A DNA stretch of 64,000 nucleotides from Fasciola hepatica (GCA_948099385.1 CANUEZ040000062.1:4209501-4273500), one strand, 5' to 3'; counted from the stretch's first letter, positions 44,281 to 58,139 are shown. Numbers and translations: made by a program. Notes: generated from the letters alone by a model not told the origin.

Positions 44281-47200
44281 TTGCTAAGCTCGCCCGTACA
44301 AAGCTTTTTTGCACGTTTATTTGTTTGTGCGAGACATTTGAATTTTGCCTTGAAAAGTACCTTGCCATCGTGCTTGGACCCCGGAACTTCGAAATTCTGG
44401 TTTTACTGTTCAGTCTATTTGGCCGCATACTTGAAACCTGTGTATACTCGTACCTCTGGTGCATTTCAATTAAGTACCGCAGAGGCTACAAATAAAGGCC
44501 GTTCCTGTTTTGGGATCCGCTTGAATTGACTACGCGCTGCTCGATTTGCTATAATTGCGACTGACGGTGGGTGCTTCTTCACTTGACAACATTGGTTGCG
44601 TTGATGGAGACGGGGCCCACTGTAGAGGTGATGGATTCGGAAGAGGCCCTCCCGGGAGACAGACCGTGCCTTGGGGACAAGGGCCAAGCAAGCTATGGTG
44701 AGGCATGTAGGCGTTGACGTCCCTTCTTTACAGTTGAATCGCCAAAGAGAACCTGGAAGCCTTGACGGATCTCCTTGATGCAGCGTAAGACTGAAACCCA
44801 GTAGACTTAAACTGGCTGAAGTCATTTATCGGTCTCAGCAGCAAATCCACAGGAAATAACGATTGGCGTGCGACTTGAGGCTGGCGATGGTAACCGTCTG
44901 ATTTTGATGACTTCAACTAGCCGAATGTCGATTGCGAGAATCCACGGTGCAACCTGTGGGCGGATTCACTTTCCGTGTAGCCTTTTCAACGGCACTGGAG
45001 AATTTTCGGTGCCATCACGTAAGGATGCCAACCGGAATCCAAAACCTTTCTCTACCTCTCCTAGAATTGATGATAGCTCTAAAATGTTCCGATCCGGAGC
45101 AGACTGAGTAATTGGCTCCAGTGAGGAGCGGTGAACATGCGGAGCCGACATTCAGCTGTAGCAGAGAAGCGGTATTCGTGCGCAGACCACAGGATTGGCT
45201 CAAGGTTTGTAGAGTACCATTCTAACAAACCAGGGATGCCGCATTCTCGGTGATATGTTACTTGCAAGGTCAGCATGACACAGTTAAGTCTTGTAGAGCA
45301 TTTCGGGATGGAAGCTCTCAAATATGCCAGGGCCCGGCTCTACCATCCAAAAATTGACCGCATACAAAGTGTTCACTTTGGTTTCATTTGCAATTCTAAC
45401 GATTTTTGGAGCGTCAGGACTATGTTTAGGGGCTGCCACACATTCAAAGATGGGCACAACTACTATCTCGGCATCCGTATTTGATGCGCTTAAATGAGGC
45501 GTGAAAAAGGAGGCATATTTGAGGTGACGCCAGCAACGGACTTGGTTCATGTACCCAAATGTTTGCTGACCTGCCACAGAGGACCCGAGTTACGGCTGCC
45601 ATTCTAGTCACATGGGCTGGACGATCATCGAGGGTTACTGACGTGCACAAAGCGGATCTATTGGTGAAGCACTCTTATTCAGTCCTACCAGTGGAAAAGA
45701 TCTATCTCGCCGACAAGAACCTGGCTTTCGGAAAGTTATTTCTTGTCTGATAAGGCAGCTGCATGTACGAGAACACTGAATGAAGGCCAAGGTCAAAAGA
45801 CATTCGTTCGCCGAAAATCTTGTGGGTTTTGGTACAGCTTCTGGCAAAGTTCCGCACGATCGTTCAACAGGTAAGTTCGAGGTTTTCGGCGTTGTAGGTC
45901 GCACGAGTCGGTAAATCGGGGAGATTTTAAAGGAAGAACCTTTGCAGCACGAGTAGCACAGTCAGAGTCAACGCGGCAAGAGCCTATCAGCGGTCGGCCA
46001 CAAGCCGACTGATTTTCCCAGCTTACATCAATGATCAACCGGCACTTTTCCATCGCCAAGTCTCGTCCATCGCAGCGACCTTACCGTCTTGCCTAAGACA
46101 ACGTCAGAGACAAATGGCCTTGTTCTTTGAGATGTCAAGACTCGGGAAAAACGGTACCATTAGTCGTTGTCACCAAACAACACTTGTAAGTGTGCACATG
46201 TGCATGTGGGGATACCGTCTAGTAGTATGACCGCTTCGGCTTCCCGATCTTGGTGGCCTGCTCGCACAGCAGCAAGCCTCGTCATATCACAAGTGTGATC
46301 GAGGGCTATCTACGAGACAGCGCTAGTTTAAAAAGGACTGAAAAACTTTTGTTACTAATTGTGCGATATCAATAAGAATCATTCAGAAGTGGAAAGTACG
46401 TGCACAAATCCCATTAGACGATGTTCCGTCTCCAGTGAGCTCTTAGGAGTATCCTCCCAAGATGGCCAAAATGGCCACATCAACCAAACCGTAGACCGGC
46501 GGGAAAAAGAGGCCATCGACTTTGTGCTCAGCAGAGTGCAACCGAAGTTTGTGATGGCCGACCCCAACCAGAGTTTTGTGAATAGGCAAATGAAGCAAGA
46601 ACGAACGCAAAGAAAGAACCGTAAATGCCTCTCTAGTTGGATGTCTTCCAAGCAACTTGTGTCCAAAGGGGATCAGTTATAACGGCGCTGCAGCAGTCGA
46701 AACGGTGGCGTACTAGGGATAGAATAAACCCATTTAGCAAAGAAACCCTGAGAGTAGTCTTGTCTTCGTCACTAAAGCGAAAAACAACATCCAAACATTT
46801 TGTACATCAGTTTGAAGTATCCTTGGGGCTAGTAGTCCGCCGTTCGGTCACCCCTCACCTGAAGCTTCTTAATAGCTGCACACATCCCATGTAAGCCCCA
46901 GTTCGGCATACGGAGGACCAGCTGGCCTCCCACTGTGCTTTGTCAGAGGTGGCAAAGCTGGAAAGATTGCAAAGGGGCGCAAATCGCCTTGTTGGGTGAC
47001 TGAATGGAGTCGGCTATGAGGGTCGGCTGAAGGTTCCCGGGCCGTTTGCAGTGGCGTATCGGGAAGACAGAAGTGACTCGATCTTCACGAGGCGTATCAA
47101 GCGAAGCAACTTTGGACCAGAAATACGTACAGAGCTCACTCTTCGAAAACATGGTCTCACACGGGGCCGCCCACTAAATTCAAAGAAGCAGTGGTCGTTG

Positions 47201-47855
47201 GGCCTGCTACCTGTATAGGGTTTGTCTCAGAGCGAAAAAGCTGTGGGAAGCGCTCCCATCTGTATTGGTGTGTGGGCCATAAGAATCGTATTCCGAGCAA
47301 CCTGTAGCCAACGCAAGAGGACCTCAAAGCCAGAACGACTTTTATTCGTGGTTCTCGCGGTATTTAAATGAAAATCATAGCAGTGCGAATATATACAAAA
47401 CCCCAAGTATACAGCCAAATAGGCCTAATATTAAAAACCATAAGTTAACTCCCTTTTGGTCAAGTCACAACGGTGAGAAATGGCTCAAGGCCAGACACGA
47501 TTGCCTCAAATAACCGAGTAACCCCAAAAAGCTGTCATTTATGAAAGTGCTGGGCAAAGTTGAGTCAAACCTAGTAAGCCCAACAAAGCATGTAGGAAAG
47601 ATGAGGGAATTTCCTATATATATCCTTTGCGTGCTGGGAGAGCCCAGTCGTCCGTTGTTCAAGAGTTTTTAACTATTGGTGGCTTATGGCTGACGCCCGA
47701 GATGTGTTATTGGGGTCGGTACAGATAGTTTGAATTATGCCCCCTGTTATGAAAAGGTCAAGAATAAGAGAAGAATGAGCGTTCATTGAGTCATTACCCA
47801 ATGAATGGAAACTTCAGGTAAAATCCACCTCCGATGAACCATTATTATCGTTTGT
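44281..47855. other. Unassigned 3.6-kb stretch
   Basis: Many short frames on both strands, the longest being 44466-44825 (minus, 119 codons) and 46359-46682 (plus, 107 codons). None shows a retroelement or host motif that I recognise. No simple repeat or hairpin stands out. Confidence 0.4.
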
Positions 47856-49420
47856 CCGTCCAGTGGACACGTCCAAAATTCACCACCACAGATATCTCGT
47901 TCCACTCACGACCAAGGGCTCCCTTGAAGTACTGGACGGTCTGCAGGTCTGTCACTCCACTGGGCAGGCCATCCCAATTGGAAATCGCTTTGTTGCTACG
48001 GCAGGTTGATTCGGTTGTCAGCCTACTTCAAGCTTATGTCAGCCTCTTCTCATGTTCTATTCGGAAGCCTGAAGCCTGAGGGCCGAGGAACGATCCCTGT
48101 GGTACAAAAATATGCAATATTATCATTCCGGAGAACAATCTACCCACACTTTAGGCTGCCTCCCGCTGAGTCGTTTTTTGATTATTATTCTTACCAACGG
48201 GCTCATGTAGAGCCACCACCGTGAACCGCGTTAATAAACACCAACAAATTCTTTTATCCTAACGAATAACGATTTGGTGGCGCCAGTGGCTCCGCCCGTG
48301 TGCACTGTCAGCAGGCTGTTGTTTTCTTCCAATACACACGTTATACCGCTGCAGAGTCTGGGGTTCTTCCAATATGCATCACGCGAGTTTACTTGCTAGT
48401 GTGTCACAAACCGAGTACCTGGGTTCGTAAACTCTATGCTAGAGGCACACTCTGATGTAACTTAGGAGAACCCTTAGATCAGGCCAGAGCGTTTCAGCTT
48501 ATCGAACAAAAGCCCAAGGTTAACCAGGCCAAATGTCATCTGGTGGTTCTGATGAAAACACGGGCTGGCTTAGCCTGACTTTCGCGAATATCTTCGTGTT
48601 GGTTGAGTGATGCCGAACGGTGGTTTTCCAGACCTTCGAATATGAGTTCCACGACGAATTTTCCCATGACTTTCTACCGTAATGCCATCAGGTTTATCGG
48701 TCGATGGTTCAAGCATGCCTCTCCGGCTCTTCCATTTGAAATCGAGTGACGGTGAATGTAAGCCATTATTGTTACTGCTCGCCTCTTTCCAGCAATGCCC
48801 CTATCAGTTTCTTCAGTGGCTTGGCGAATACATCAGCTATTGGTTTACTGCCCTTAAATGAATGAAATCAGGTCTTCTATCTCATTCAACAAGGACAGCC
48901 TTAGGTCCTGATGTACTTCGCCCTCGAGGCTTCGGGGTATACCATCTCAGGAATATCTGTTTTGTGTTCACCAGATTTTCAGGACCCCGCTTGGCCCAGC
49001 ACGTAGACTCTTCCGATAAATCGCAGTGGGTTTTCAGCCTTTTCTTGATCCGTGCCTCTGCCTCACTTTTTGCATTCAACCCCCCTACCCTGTTCCAAAG
49101 AATGACCTTTGATGGAAAGAGATTAGGTCACCTTTTGGGGGTTCACAGTACTTTCCATGACAATTCTGTAACTGTGGCTTCCCCTGCATTCTAGTTCCAT
49201 TCGATGGGTCCTGCTCTCAGCCCTTCTGTTCTATGGAGAGACTCGGTCCCCAGTTTGCCAACATAACTTTGCAAGGCCGCCTGTTTCCACGTGGCAGCCT
49301 TTTTCCTCGGCTGCAGCACCATGGCGGGTTGCTGTGGGTTTTATTTTATTCCAGGGAGTCGCGACATTGCTGAACTCTAACAGCTTTTTAGCTACACCTC
49401 GAACCTTGCCTCCACACATT
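47856..49420 (-). pseudogene. LINE remnant 11: linker and RT domain
   Basis: The minus strand from about 49420 carries a linker with the frame 49079-48882 reading EARIKKRLKTHCDLSEESTC and then RWYTPKPRGRST. Further on, in shifted frames, it reads PIADVFAKPLKKLIGALLER (about 48840-48780), a conserved RT block preceding the NYRP region, then KPPFGITQ near 48600 and FGLVNLGLLFDKLKRSGLI near 48510. Near 48105 it reads VPQGSFLGPQASGFRIEHEK, the GVPQGS block. Palm A and FADD are not visible in frame. At least five frame breaks are present. An upstream endonuclease was looked for at 49.5-50.7 kb and not found. Confidence 0.72.
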
Positions 49421-52400
49421 TGTCCACTCCTGGTACAAGCTACAGGGCCTGAAGTATTATTTCCTGATGGTTCCCTTTACTTACCCCAGAAAAGTTTCTC
49501 AGGTATCCATCCGGCGCCTTCACTGCCTGGAGGTTCAGCTTAACTCACAGAACACCATGATCAACCTTACCAACGGGTTTCGTAGTATACAGTTTCCTAG
49601 GTCCTCTGGAGCTTTGGTGATGGCTTACCCAAGGACTGAAGGTATCTGTGCGTAACACCCAGTATTTACCTGCTCAATCTGTCGAAGCCGACTACTTGGT
49701 TCTATAAAACCTCTCTCTCTTTACGTGCTTCCTCCTGGGTCTCTTTGGTTTCTCAGTTTCTTTTTGGGTAATTTCGTTTCACTTATCTCGGACATACCAC
49801 TCGCCAAGGCATGTCAAAGGCTCTTGCCCTGCTCTAGACTAGACCCTGCACCTCGATACTGACGAACTATCGAAAGTTTGAGTCTAGCAGTAGCGGCAAA
49901 TACCTTTAGATTTTGATGATGGAAACCGTCCACCTCCAGTAGCGTTACGGTGGTCTGCCAACAGTACCGGAACTTGACCTCTCACACGGCTCTCTTTCCT
50001 GTCAACTCAAGTACCAGTTCTTTGCTTTTTAAACTATCCAAAAAAGTCTTCCGACGGCCCACCCAAGTTTTAACGAGGACTATGTCATTCTTGCTCTCTA
50101 TCCTGGCCCCTGGCTTTGATCGCTTTTCTCATATACTTGTGGCTTTTGTGTAGACTACAAGTCATTTCTCTCTACCTCGACTGGCGCTTGGCTCGGCATT
50201 GAGTTTTTACTTTTCTCTGCATGACGCCCGGGAGCACCGGCCTTTTTTGTAGATCAGTATTTCCAACTTCACAAATTTTACTTCATCAGCCGACACGAAT
50301 GCTTGAAGCGTGTTTTTTTCCGGAGGACCATATATCGCTGTCTGTGTTTTTATGCTCTTCAGGCCCGCAGCATCCGTTTAAGCAGCCGCTGCGGTATTCA
50401 TTGTCACAATCAATGGCAATGGCTGCTGGGTCGACTGGATGCTCATATGGGGCTATTTCATCAAAACCGTAACGTATCTCGACGCTCGAGTATTGCGCAG
50501 CCTAGCCTGGTAGTAATTTAAACCGGTCTCATCAGGTTAAACATGAATGTCTCTCTCCTGTGCCACATCTTATGATTTCGACCGTACTTAGGGACCTGTC
50601 TTGGTATCTTGGGTAGGCATACTCCACAACTATGGGATACAGCTTCCATTTTCCTGATTGTTCACCCTCATTTCACCTACTCAACTACATCGCTCCTTTA
50701 AGGGAGACATGCCGGGGGATATAAATCCTCCTCAGAGGGTTAACTACTTGATGTCTGGCGGTCTTTTCCAGTTGCTTACCCGGTTCCGTACATGCTTTCG
50801 ATATACCACCAAAGGCCGCAATTCTGTCTCGCATAATTCAAAATGCGCTTGCGTTCCTCAGTTTGCAAAAGTCCACCTTAGCCGCCAATAAAAATCTGTC
50901 AAGGGTAGCTCCCCCTTCCCAAAGGTCACCGACCATTCATGTCTGTGACTGAATTTTCATAAGTTTGCGCTTTTCAACTTTCAGAAGTCTTTTCCGGTTC
51001 TGTGGTTCTCTCGTTTGTGCAAACCTTTCACTCTTTCTTCGAATTCTTCGAGTAGCTTAAGGTGGTTTGCTATTGCCCCAGTGAAGATAACCTGAGGCTC
51101 AGCTTCCTGCTGCTTCTAAGAAAAAAATGGGACCTCGCTATGTGGATTATCTGGTTGTCGCGAACTAAGAGTGGTTTCTGCTGCCTCATGCTTTTTGCTT
51201 CATGTTTTCATGTTCTCAATGGGATCCCGTCTTGAAAATGCCCAACAATGGTCTCAAACCCATATTTCACGCTTCTAGCATATCCAGGTCTTTTCCTGGA
51301 GTTTGCGGTACATTGACAGTGCCACTGTGCAAAATCTCCACGTTCCGTATGGAGCAGTAATACGGATGCGTCGCATATGAAACTGATCTAAACTGCGCCA
51401 TTTGTGCATCCTGTTTTTCATACCTACACTCTTTTTACGAGGTTTGAAATGTTCTTGCCAGGGGAAAGCAGCATTTTGTTTACGTAAGCCAGGAACTGGG
51501 GGCCCGGAAAAAAATAGTAAGTAGAAGGTTCACTGTAGATCAGTAAGACCTAATAAGTTTAAACCATGGAAATTAGGTAGTTAGATTGGAAATGCAGTAT
51601 GAATGCACTAGCATTAGCACACCGGAATAAAGATTGGAGGTAATATGTTCGACAGGCAGTAAATCAGAAGTTCGCTCGCCCTTCAGTTCCATCATTTTTC
51701 CGCAAGTTTTATGGACTATTCCTCTCTTGCATCTTTTCATTATTTTTTCTTCTCTGGTCCCAATCTTGGTAATTATTCACGACACGGTGTACAGCTTTAT
51801 TATTGTTCTTGGCTTTATGCCCCTGTTGGTATGTTTTTTATTCTTAAAACATTGTTTTCTTGGGTTGAAACGTCACAGAAAAGCAAGTAGTGGACTGTAA
51901 ACATTCTAAGCGGTTTTAATCTCCATGAACATTGACTTGCGTGCTCCAAAGTAAAATTATTGGTAGCCAGTCTTTCGCGCTATGGGTCGCAAATTGCAAA
52001 CTACAATTTCCACACTCGTAGTGCCGCAATTGTGCCGCTGTCTCTCAGTTTATCATCGATATTTGATGCGTTGGCTTCCACGTCGTCAACAAAACTCGCC
52101 TTGCCCTAAGCCCGGCAAACGCTGCTAATTTTTTGTGTACTACCCAATGCATACGTAGTTTGCAGCCCTTTTTCCACAAAGCATGATCACTTTATATTGC
52201 AAACTTACTGGCCTTCTCAGTATATCCTTCACAGCTCACAGTTTTGAGGCCTCACATCAAACTACCAAAAAGTCCCATCTGCATACGTATCCTTACTTAT
52301 GATCAAAATCGTCACCAGTATCATTTTTATTGATAAGTTGGAAAACTGAAACATATTCTGCCGCCATTCACTTCAGTACTACGACCCGCAAAATTTATCT

Positions 52401-55400
52401 TGCCAAAATTACCCTACTCCAGGGCCTCTCGGCAGTCACTGATTTGGCGACTGTTGCCCTCTCCATCGGTTAAACTTTTTGCTCACTTGAGGCTGCCGGA
52501 CAGCAACAGCATGATCTTGCAGAGCTTCATGTGCTGTCCATATATGAATGTTTTGGAAGAATTAACAAGCATAGTTCTGTCCTGTCTTAATCAGGTTATC
52601 CACATTCAAAGGTAGCAAAACAAATAAGCATTTATCAGTCGTTGACTTGATCATCCCTTTACCAAGCATATTGCCTCTGCTGTTGGCTCAGCCATGTCTT
52701 CCATATTATATCATCATCCAGTTTCCATTTTCAGGCTGATAAATCTCGATCTACTTACCATAAAATGATTGATTCTCTCATCATTCAACCAAATCTCTTC
52801 GGCCAGCTCTTTCATCATTACTGTGTCGGTCTCTTATCGGATGTATATTTCGATTGGTAAGTGACCGACTTAGTTACTATCAGTCTAAAATATTTACAGC
52901 TGTTCGCCGGGCCATTCTTCTAGTTCTGTCCATCATCCGATTTCAACTCAAACATAAGCATATGTTGCCAACTGCCGTTGTTTATTTTTGCTAGCCTTGT
53001 GAAGTTTTTTCAAAGAACAACAGAATATTCTTCCATTCTGTTTGATTTTCCGGTATTTGCAGTCTTCCCTTCGTGAAGATTCAGTACATTTTTGTTATCT
53101 TTTGCCGTTTTCATTTAGTCTCATATCACTAGGTCAGCTGACCCACTATCTGAATTCTCAGGTGCCACCATCATCTGTCGGCTCAAAATCTTTTTTCTCT
53201 TTCTCGCTTGCGCATGAACTTATGGACCCTGAAAAATCGGGTTTCCTGCTCCCAGCACTATTTTATCGTAATTCGCAGCACATTTCGGGATTACCGGGAC
53301 CAAACGTCATTTTAATTATTACCTGAATGTGGACGGTTCCCAATTGGTATGCTGTGTAGTTGCGCAGCTGCTCTGTGCTATTCGGTCATTGTACATGCTG
53401 ATGAATAGTCGGCAAGATGGACATGCGTCCAGCGAAGGCACTGCAGGTTCCCAATTTTAATGACGATCAGCAAAGCCTTAAATGGAATTCACTTGAACGG
53501 GATTCCCCCGAATTCAAAAAGATTCCACTGAGTTGGTTCATTGAACAAGCCTAGGTGACAAACTGTAAGGTTTTCACATGTTCAGTTCTGTGATGCATGC
53601 TGAGGCAAAGAAGCAAGTGATGCCAGGTACTGACGATATCCCTTACAAATGCATTGCCATCGTTGCGTATGCCACCGCAGGCAAAATAACCGGTCGCTAA
53701 GGTTGTTTGCTTGGTTATTGGAACCTGAAGCTAAATGTTTCAGACAGACCTGGTTGGAATGAGGCGCTCTCATTAATCATCATTTTGGGATGTCCTTTCT
53801 GGTAGCGGGTTTCTTCTTCAGACATTCATATAGCTTCCATTTTATCCGTTAGGGGTTTTGCACATAAAATCTCCCCTTCACGGACTGTTGATGACCTCAT
53901 CCCGCACTAGTAATTGTTGGAAAAAAGATAGAATTGCCATAAATCCGTCACCCTCAGCCTTTTCGTGAGCAGTTATCACTTCGATGACAGGCAGCTTTGA
54001 TTACATAGCGGCTCTGAATGCATCCCAAGTGATTTGATGCGTTTTGAACCTTCTGGAGCAGGCTGAATACCAGAACTGTTGTAATCTGTTCTTTCCTCTG
54101 TCTAATGTGTTAGGAACCTGCCAGACTGCTAAAACAATGCACGAGCTGCCGGAGAAAACATGGCCCGTGGCCACAGGAATCAATGCTGATGTCCCCAAAC
54201 TGGCCCTCAAAAGTAAGCAAACAGCTGTCCCACAGGAGCTCTTAACCGGTGAAATTATTGGGTACGGCCTCACAGTCGTTAAGCCCAAGGAATCTTGCGG
54301 AAGTATTGTACATCTTGATTGACAAAGGTCTGCTATAATGGAGCGTATTATAGGAGCCGACGACACAAGCTCCCATAGTGGGCACTCGCACCCCATAGCC
54401 TTCAGGGGGCTTCCATCGTAGATTTCAGCACATTTTTAAACGGAAATCGAGAGGCGCAAGCTTGGTGTACCGCCATCTTTTATTCATCAAGAGGTAGGCA
54501 TTTTCAGTAGAAGGTCGACTAAGATGTCGCCGTGGACGAAGACGACGAACGGGCACGGGGGGGATGGTTGCGAGTGATGGACTTAAAAACGTGTTGCAAA
54601 CGGCTAACAGCAGCGATTTTATCGGGTGTACTGTACGGCACATTGGATGCCTTCGTTGAACCGGCTGACAGTCGGTACAAGCCGAAGCAGCTGAATAACC
54701 TGAGCTGTAAAATCTAACTAGAGGGGAAAACTATCTGGTTCCATTTAGTTTATATTATCTGCCCCTTGCACATGGTTACCTAGATTGGCGGGCTTATACA
54801 GGAGTGTGAATGTCGGGGTAGGAGTCTTCTTTCATGTTTTCAGGTAAGGGTGGGTGTCAGCTGTCGCTTAATACACTGGCGTAATTGCATGGAATTCGCT
54901 TTCGGCAATTGTCTCTTTCATTGCCACCTCATACAATATTTTTTCCTAATAATCTGAACCAAGCTGTTCCTGGTACAACTAACCACATCAAATACGCACT
55001 TTTTAGCCCTTCTTGTTAGCTTCTCGCGCAGTACTCGTCTCTCTGCTGGTTCATATTAACACCTTCGTGGACGGGAACCCCTGTTTTCTGAATGCCCTTT
55101 CAGTATGCCATTTGTTTTATTAGCACTGAAGGCTAAAATGGCGGCCCCAAATTATCTTGACTCGCAGTAGCCGTCTTCAAATTTCTGGTAGAACCTCCTA
55201 CCTCTGACTTGAGCTCGTTCCAGCCGGGTATTCGCATCTGATTCTCGATTGTTTTCCCCATGGTACTATCACGCAGTCTGATTGATCTCACTACTGTTTA
55301 AAGCTCCATATAGATTTCAGCTGATTACATCACTGAGATTGGTTGACCTGTGAGGAGCCTCAGTATTAGTCTTTCGAGGCATGGGAGACTTAGAACACCC

Positions 55401-55429
55401 CGAAGTATCGTCAGAAGAGGATTACCTAA
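49421..55429. other. Unassigned 6-kb stretch
   Basis: The largest stretch without a recognised element. Frames at 54001-54396 (minus, 131 codons) and 54044-54322 (plus, 92 codons) overlap antisense; neither shows a motif. The frame 51634-51900 (plus) has a strongly hydrophobic segment (FIIVLGFMPLLVCFLFL) that could span a membrane, but it is T-rich and likely chance. The right end should contain the 5' LTR and leader of the gypsy element, but no LTR was found. Confidence 0.4.
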
Positions 55430-56160
55430 TTCTCACCACAGAACCACTGTTTGGGCTGGCTTTTTTGTGAAGAATTTCCAGAGGCCTGCATAATCAGCTC
55501 GTCTACCAAGTGTGGATATCTGGTTTGGTGCTTGTCGCGGGCTTTGACTTCTACAACTAGGGAGGTTGTACGTGACCCGCCGGAAGAGAGCCCGCATGAT
55601 GGGCAGCTGGAAGCTATATAAGGAAGACATGATTTGTCAGCAGAAAGCTGGTTAAAACGGAAGGTATCTGGCACCGAGCCCGGTGACCATGGGGCTTAAA
55701 AGCTGACTCACATCCTCTTTTTTGGGCAGGAGCCAGTCTCCGCTTTCATGGTGTATGGTTCGGTGATACGCTTGCCTTGGATGCGAGAGCCTTTCAGTAA
55801 CATTCAAGCTATCCTTGCTGCATTTGAAAATAAATCAACGTTGGATTAGCTGACAGCAGCCGCTGACCTAGTGCAAGCGTATAACTTACCCTCTGTCTAG
55901 CACCCTGCCAAGCACAACAACGCAGACCATGTTAATTACAGGGAGCTTTGAGCTGAGAAAATGGACTTATTGTCCTCGCAGATGAGCACGCCAAAATCAG
56001 GGCGGCCGAGTTCAGTATCTCGCAGAGCAGGCAGCCTTAGGCTTTCAGGGCAGCGTAGCCCTTCAGGCTCCGGTGTGGTTTCGTACTAACGCAACTACGG
56101 TGATATGGCAAGAAGCACCGGACCCTGCATGTATCAGCCTGCCTATCAGGGAAAAGCTCG
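55430..56160 (+). pseudogene. Ty3/gypsy element: gag remnant with zinc-knuckle-like end
   Basis: In plus-strand frames separated by shifts I read STKCGYLVWCLSRALTS near 55507, then TREVVRDPPEESPHDGQLEA (about 55557), LSAESWLKRKVSGTEPGD (about 55635), and LPWMREPFSNIQAILAAFEN (about 55776). Then come a Ser/Arg-rich piece (RRAGSLRLSGQRSPS, about 56020) and YGDMARSTGPCMYQPAYQGK (about 56097). This order matches the gag of CsRn1-type gypsy elements, which end in an unusual CHCC zinc knuckle; here only one of its Cys is left. Gag would form the particle core. Stops and frame shifts throughout make it non-functional. Confidence 0.72.
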
Positions 56161-56600
56161 GACTAACCGGCTGGGGCGGAAAAAGTGTCGAGCCCGTCCG
56201 CTCACCTCATCCCATTTCTCATAGTCGACAGGATGTCCGTAGCATCATTGTTGGAGACACCGCTGTACGGATATGCAACATTCAACAATACTCCGCAAAC
56301 AGCCTCAGTCAGTCAAATATTGAGCCAGTAGCTACTAATAAGACACCCGTACAGATCATGGTTGGCTTTCATTCAACCCAAAACTCTGTTTAAGTCCTCG
56401 TCTCTAGCAAACATTTATTACTGATGACCTTTCTCTTTCCATCAGTGGCGCCAAATTCCTTTGAAGTTCTGGCTCCAGAGTCGATCCGTCTGGCCTTCAT
56501 CCCCATGGGTGAAACAACCAACGCCCAAGCTAGGGGCACGCCGTCAATGGAGCCAGCTTTCCCTCTGGTCCTCCTCAATCCCATCGCAAAGGACGGCTGC
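56161..56600 (+). pseudogene. Ty3/gypsy element: protease region remnant
   Basis: The frame 56073-56393 (106 codons) contains DVRSIIVGDTAVRI at the position where the retroviral-type aspartic protease has its DTGA loop; here it reads GDTAV, so it is only suggestive. Downstream comes SNIEPVATNKTPVQI, matching the flank of that domain in CsRn1-like elements. The overlapping frame 56424-56663 leads into the RT. The protease call rests mainly on order between gag and RT. Confidence 0.55.
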
Positions 56601-57500
56601 AGGAAGCTCCTGCAGGAGTTTTCCGGGCCATTCCAGCCTGCTCAGGTGCTGCCACTGATGTAAGCCAACTTGCCATGGAGCTTGGTTACAGCTCGTTCAC
56701 CGGGCAAATGCCACGCCGGGCGCTCAGCGCCCGAAAGACGAAAAAGTCAAGGGTGAGTTTGAGCACATCCCGGATTTTGATATTATTGGGCCATCCCTAA
56801 GCCAGCCGGTCTCACCGCTACCAAAAGTCTGCTGACGACTGGCAACCATTGTGAAGCTACGGAGCACCAAGCAATAAAGGTAGGCAGGCCAGTACTCAAT
56901 TCCACATATATGAACCTCAATGCAAGTTTAAGTCTTTGCAAGGTTTTTAATCGCGTGTATTTATTTTCCGCTCATGACTGAATTTCAATGATCGTGGTGA
57001 CACACCGTCGATAGGTGTAAACACATCGAATGATCAATTTGAGTCTCCTTTAATGCCATTTGGTCTCTGCAATGCGGCCCAAACAATCCGGCGATTTACA
57101 GAACAGGTCTTCAAGCATTTTAGGGGAAATCCATCTACTTAGTTGACGTATACTGGCACCTAGCGCAATCCCTGAGTACCACGCAGTAGACCACCCGAAA
57201 CTTTCGAAATCCTGTTCTTGACTCAGGGTGACTATCAAGGCAGCGCGATGATCATTGGGTCGAAGAAGTCTCTGTGTACGCGGATACAAGGTATCAGCCA
57301 CAGACATACCATCTAAGAAAGATAAGTTGCAAGCAATCATCAAGTGTCCTAAAACCTCGTCCTTTACCGTGCTTAGTCAGATTCTACCCTCATTTATTTC
57401 CTCGGGGCACACAGCCGGTAGAACCTTTCACGGAGTGCAGCAGGCTCATAAGGAAATCTCCTGCGCTGAGCCTTGGTCTTCTAACAGCTAGTGAGGCATC
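56601..57500 (+). pseudogene. Ty3/gypsy element: reverse transcriptase remnant
   Basis: The RT starts with CRKLLQEFSGPFQPAQVLPL (about 56600). After shifts it gives EFEHIPDFDIIGPSLSQP (about 56757) and DDWQPL near 56838, where the family has GDWRPCGDYRALN. The best motif is ESPLMPFGLCNAAQTIRRFT (57041-57100), the LxxxPFGLxNAPxxF block of Ty3/gypsy RTs. The YADD motif is lost (the frame reads LTYTGT). Further on, GYKVSATDIPSKKDKLQAII (57288-57347) corresponds to the GHxVSxxGIxPxxxKVxAI block, followed by decayed connection sequence. RNase H and integrase could not be read beyond 57500. Two G+C-rich hairpins occur within it (56592-56610 and 56717-56731). Confidence 0.88.
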
Positions 57501-58139
57501 GCTCAATTTGTGATCGCAGTTACCGAGAGCATCAGCACGCCTTTCGTCTCGTCTGCCCTGTCCGCCACAAAGGCTTCATTTATCTCAGCGGCTTCGGTGA
57601 GTTAGTCAGACAATGTCCACGAACAGTCGGGACTAGAAAATAGCGAATTCCGATCGCAGAGCGTGGCTTTTATGTCACAAAAGTTTCATAACCAAATAAG
57701 AAAACAACATCAGTGGGCCGGTGGCATTCAGTGTGCTAATCTGTTTATATATATGGGTTAATCTTTTATTCGACCCCGACCCTTGGAGTGGACTTGACCT
57801 TAGCAAGTTACCAATTACAGAAGGATAACCTTTTGACCTTTCAGGTCAAATTTCAAACTTAGGTATTTCGACTTTTGGCAGCCCCCTCCGATCTGGAAAA
57901 TTCTACCCCTTGGAATCTGTCTCGATATATCCATATATTTGCGAAACCACACGTATATATATGTGTACTTCGGGTTTTGTCAAATTTTGTGCTTTTTATT
58001 ACTCGCTTATATTCTTGGTTCATTTAGTATTCTCTGGTTGTCGTGTTCCCGCAAAGAATTGGGTTCCGCGACTATGGGTCGGTAGAATAAGGGTTCCTTT
58101 TACTTGTTTTTCATTCACGGAGTTAGTTTGATCTCCTGC
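57501..58139. other. Unassigned, with short TA-rich microsatellites
   Basis: This should contain gypsy RNase H and integrase if the element were complete, but nothing was readable; the neighbouring Penelope-like element may have replaced or interrupted it. Short TATATA runs occur at about 57746-57754 and 57953-57963. Confidence 0.4.

Noticed and set aside
50525..50550. Minus-strand CTGATGAGACC
   Set aside because: No stem II closure or GAAA follows.
54001..54396. 131-codon minus-strand frame overlapping a 92-codon plus-strand frame
   Set aside because: Neither shows a motif, and mutually antisense frames of this size are expected by chance in a 64-kb window.
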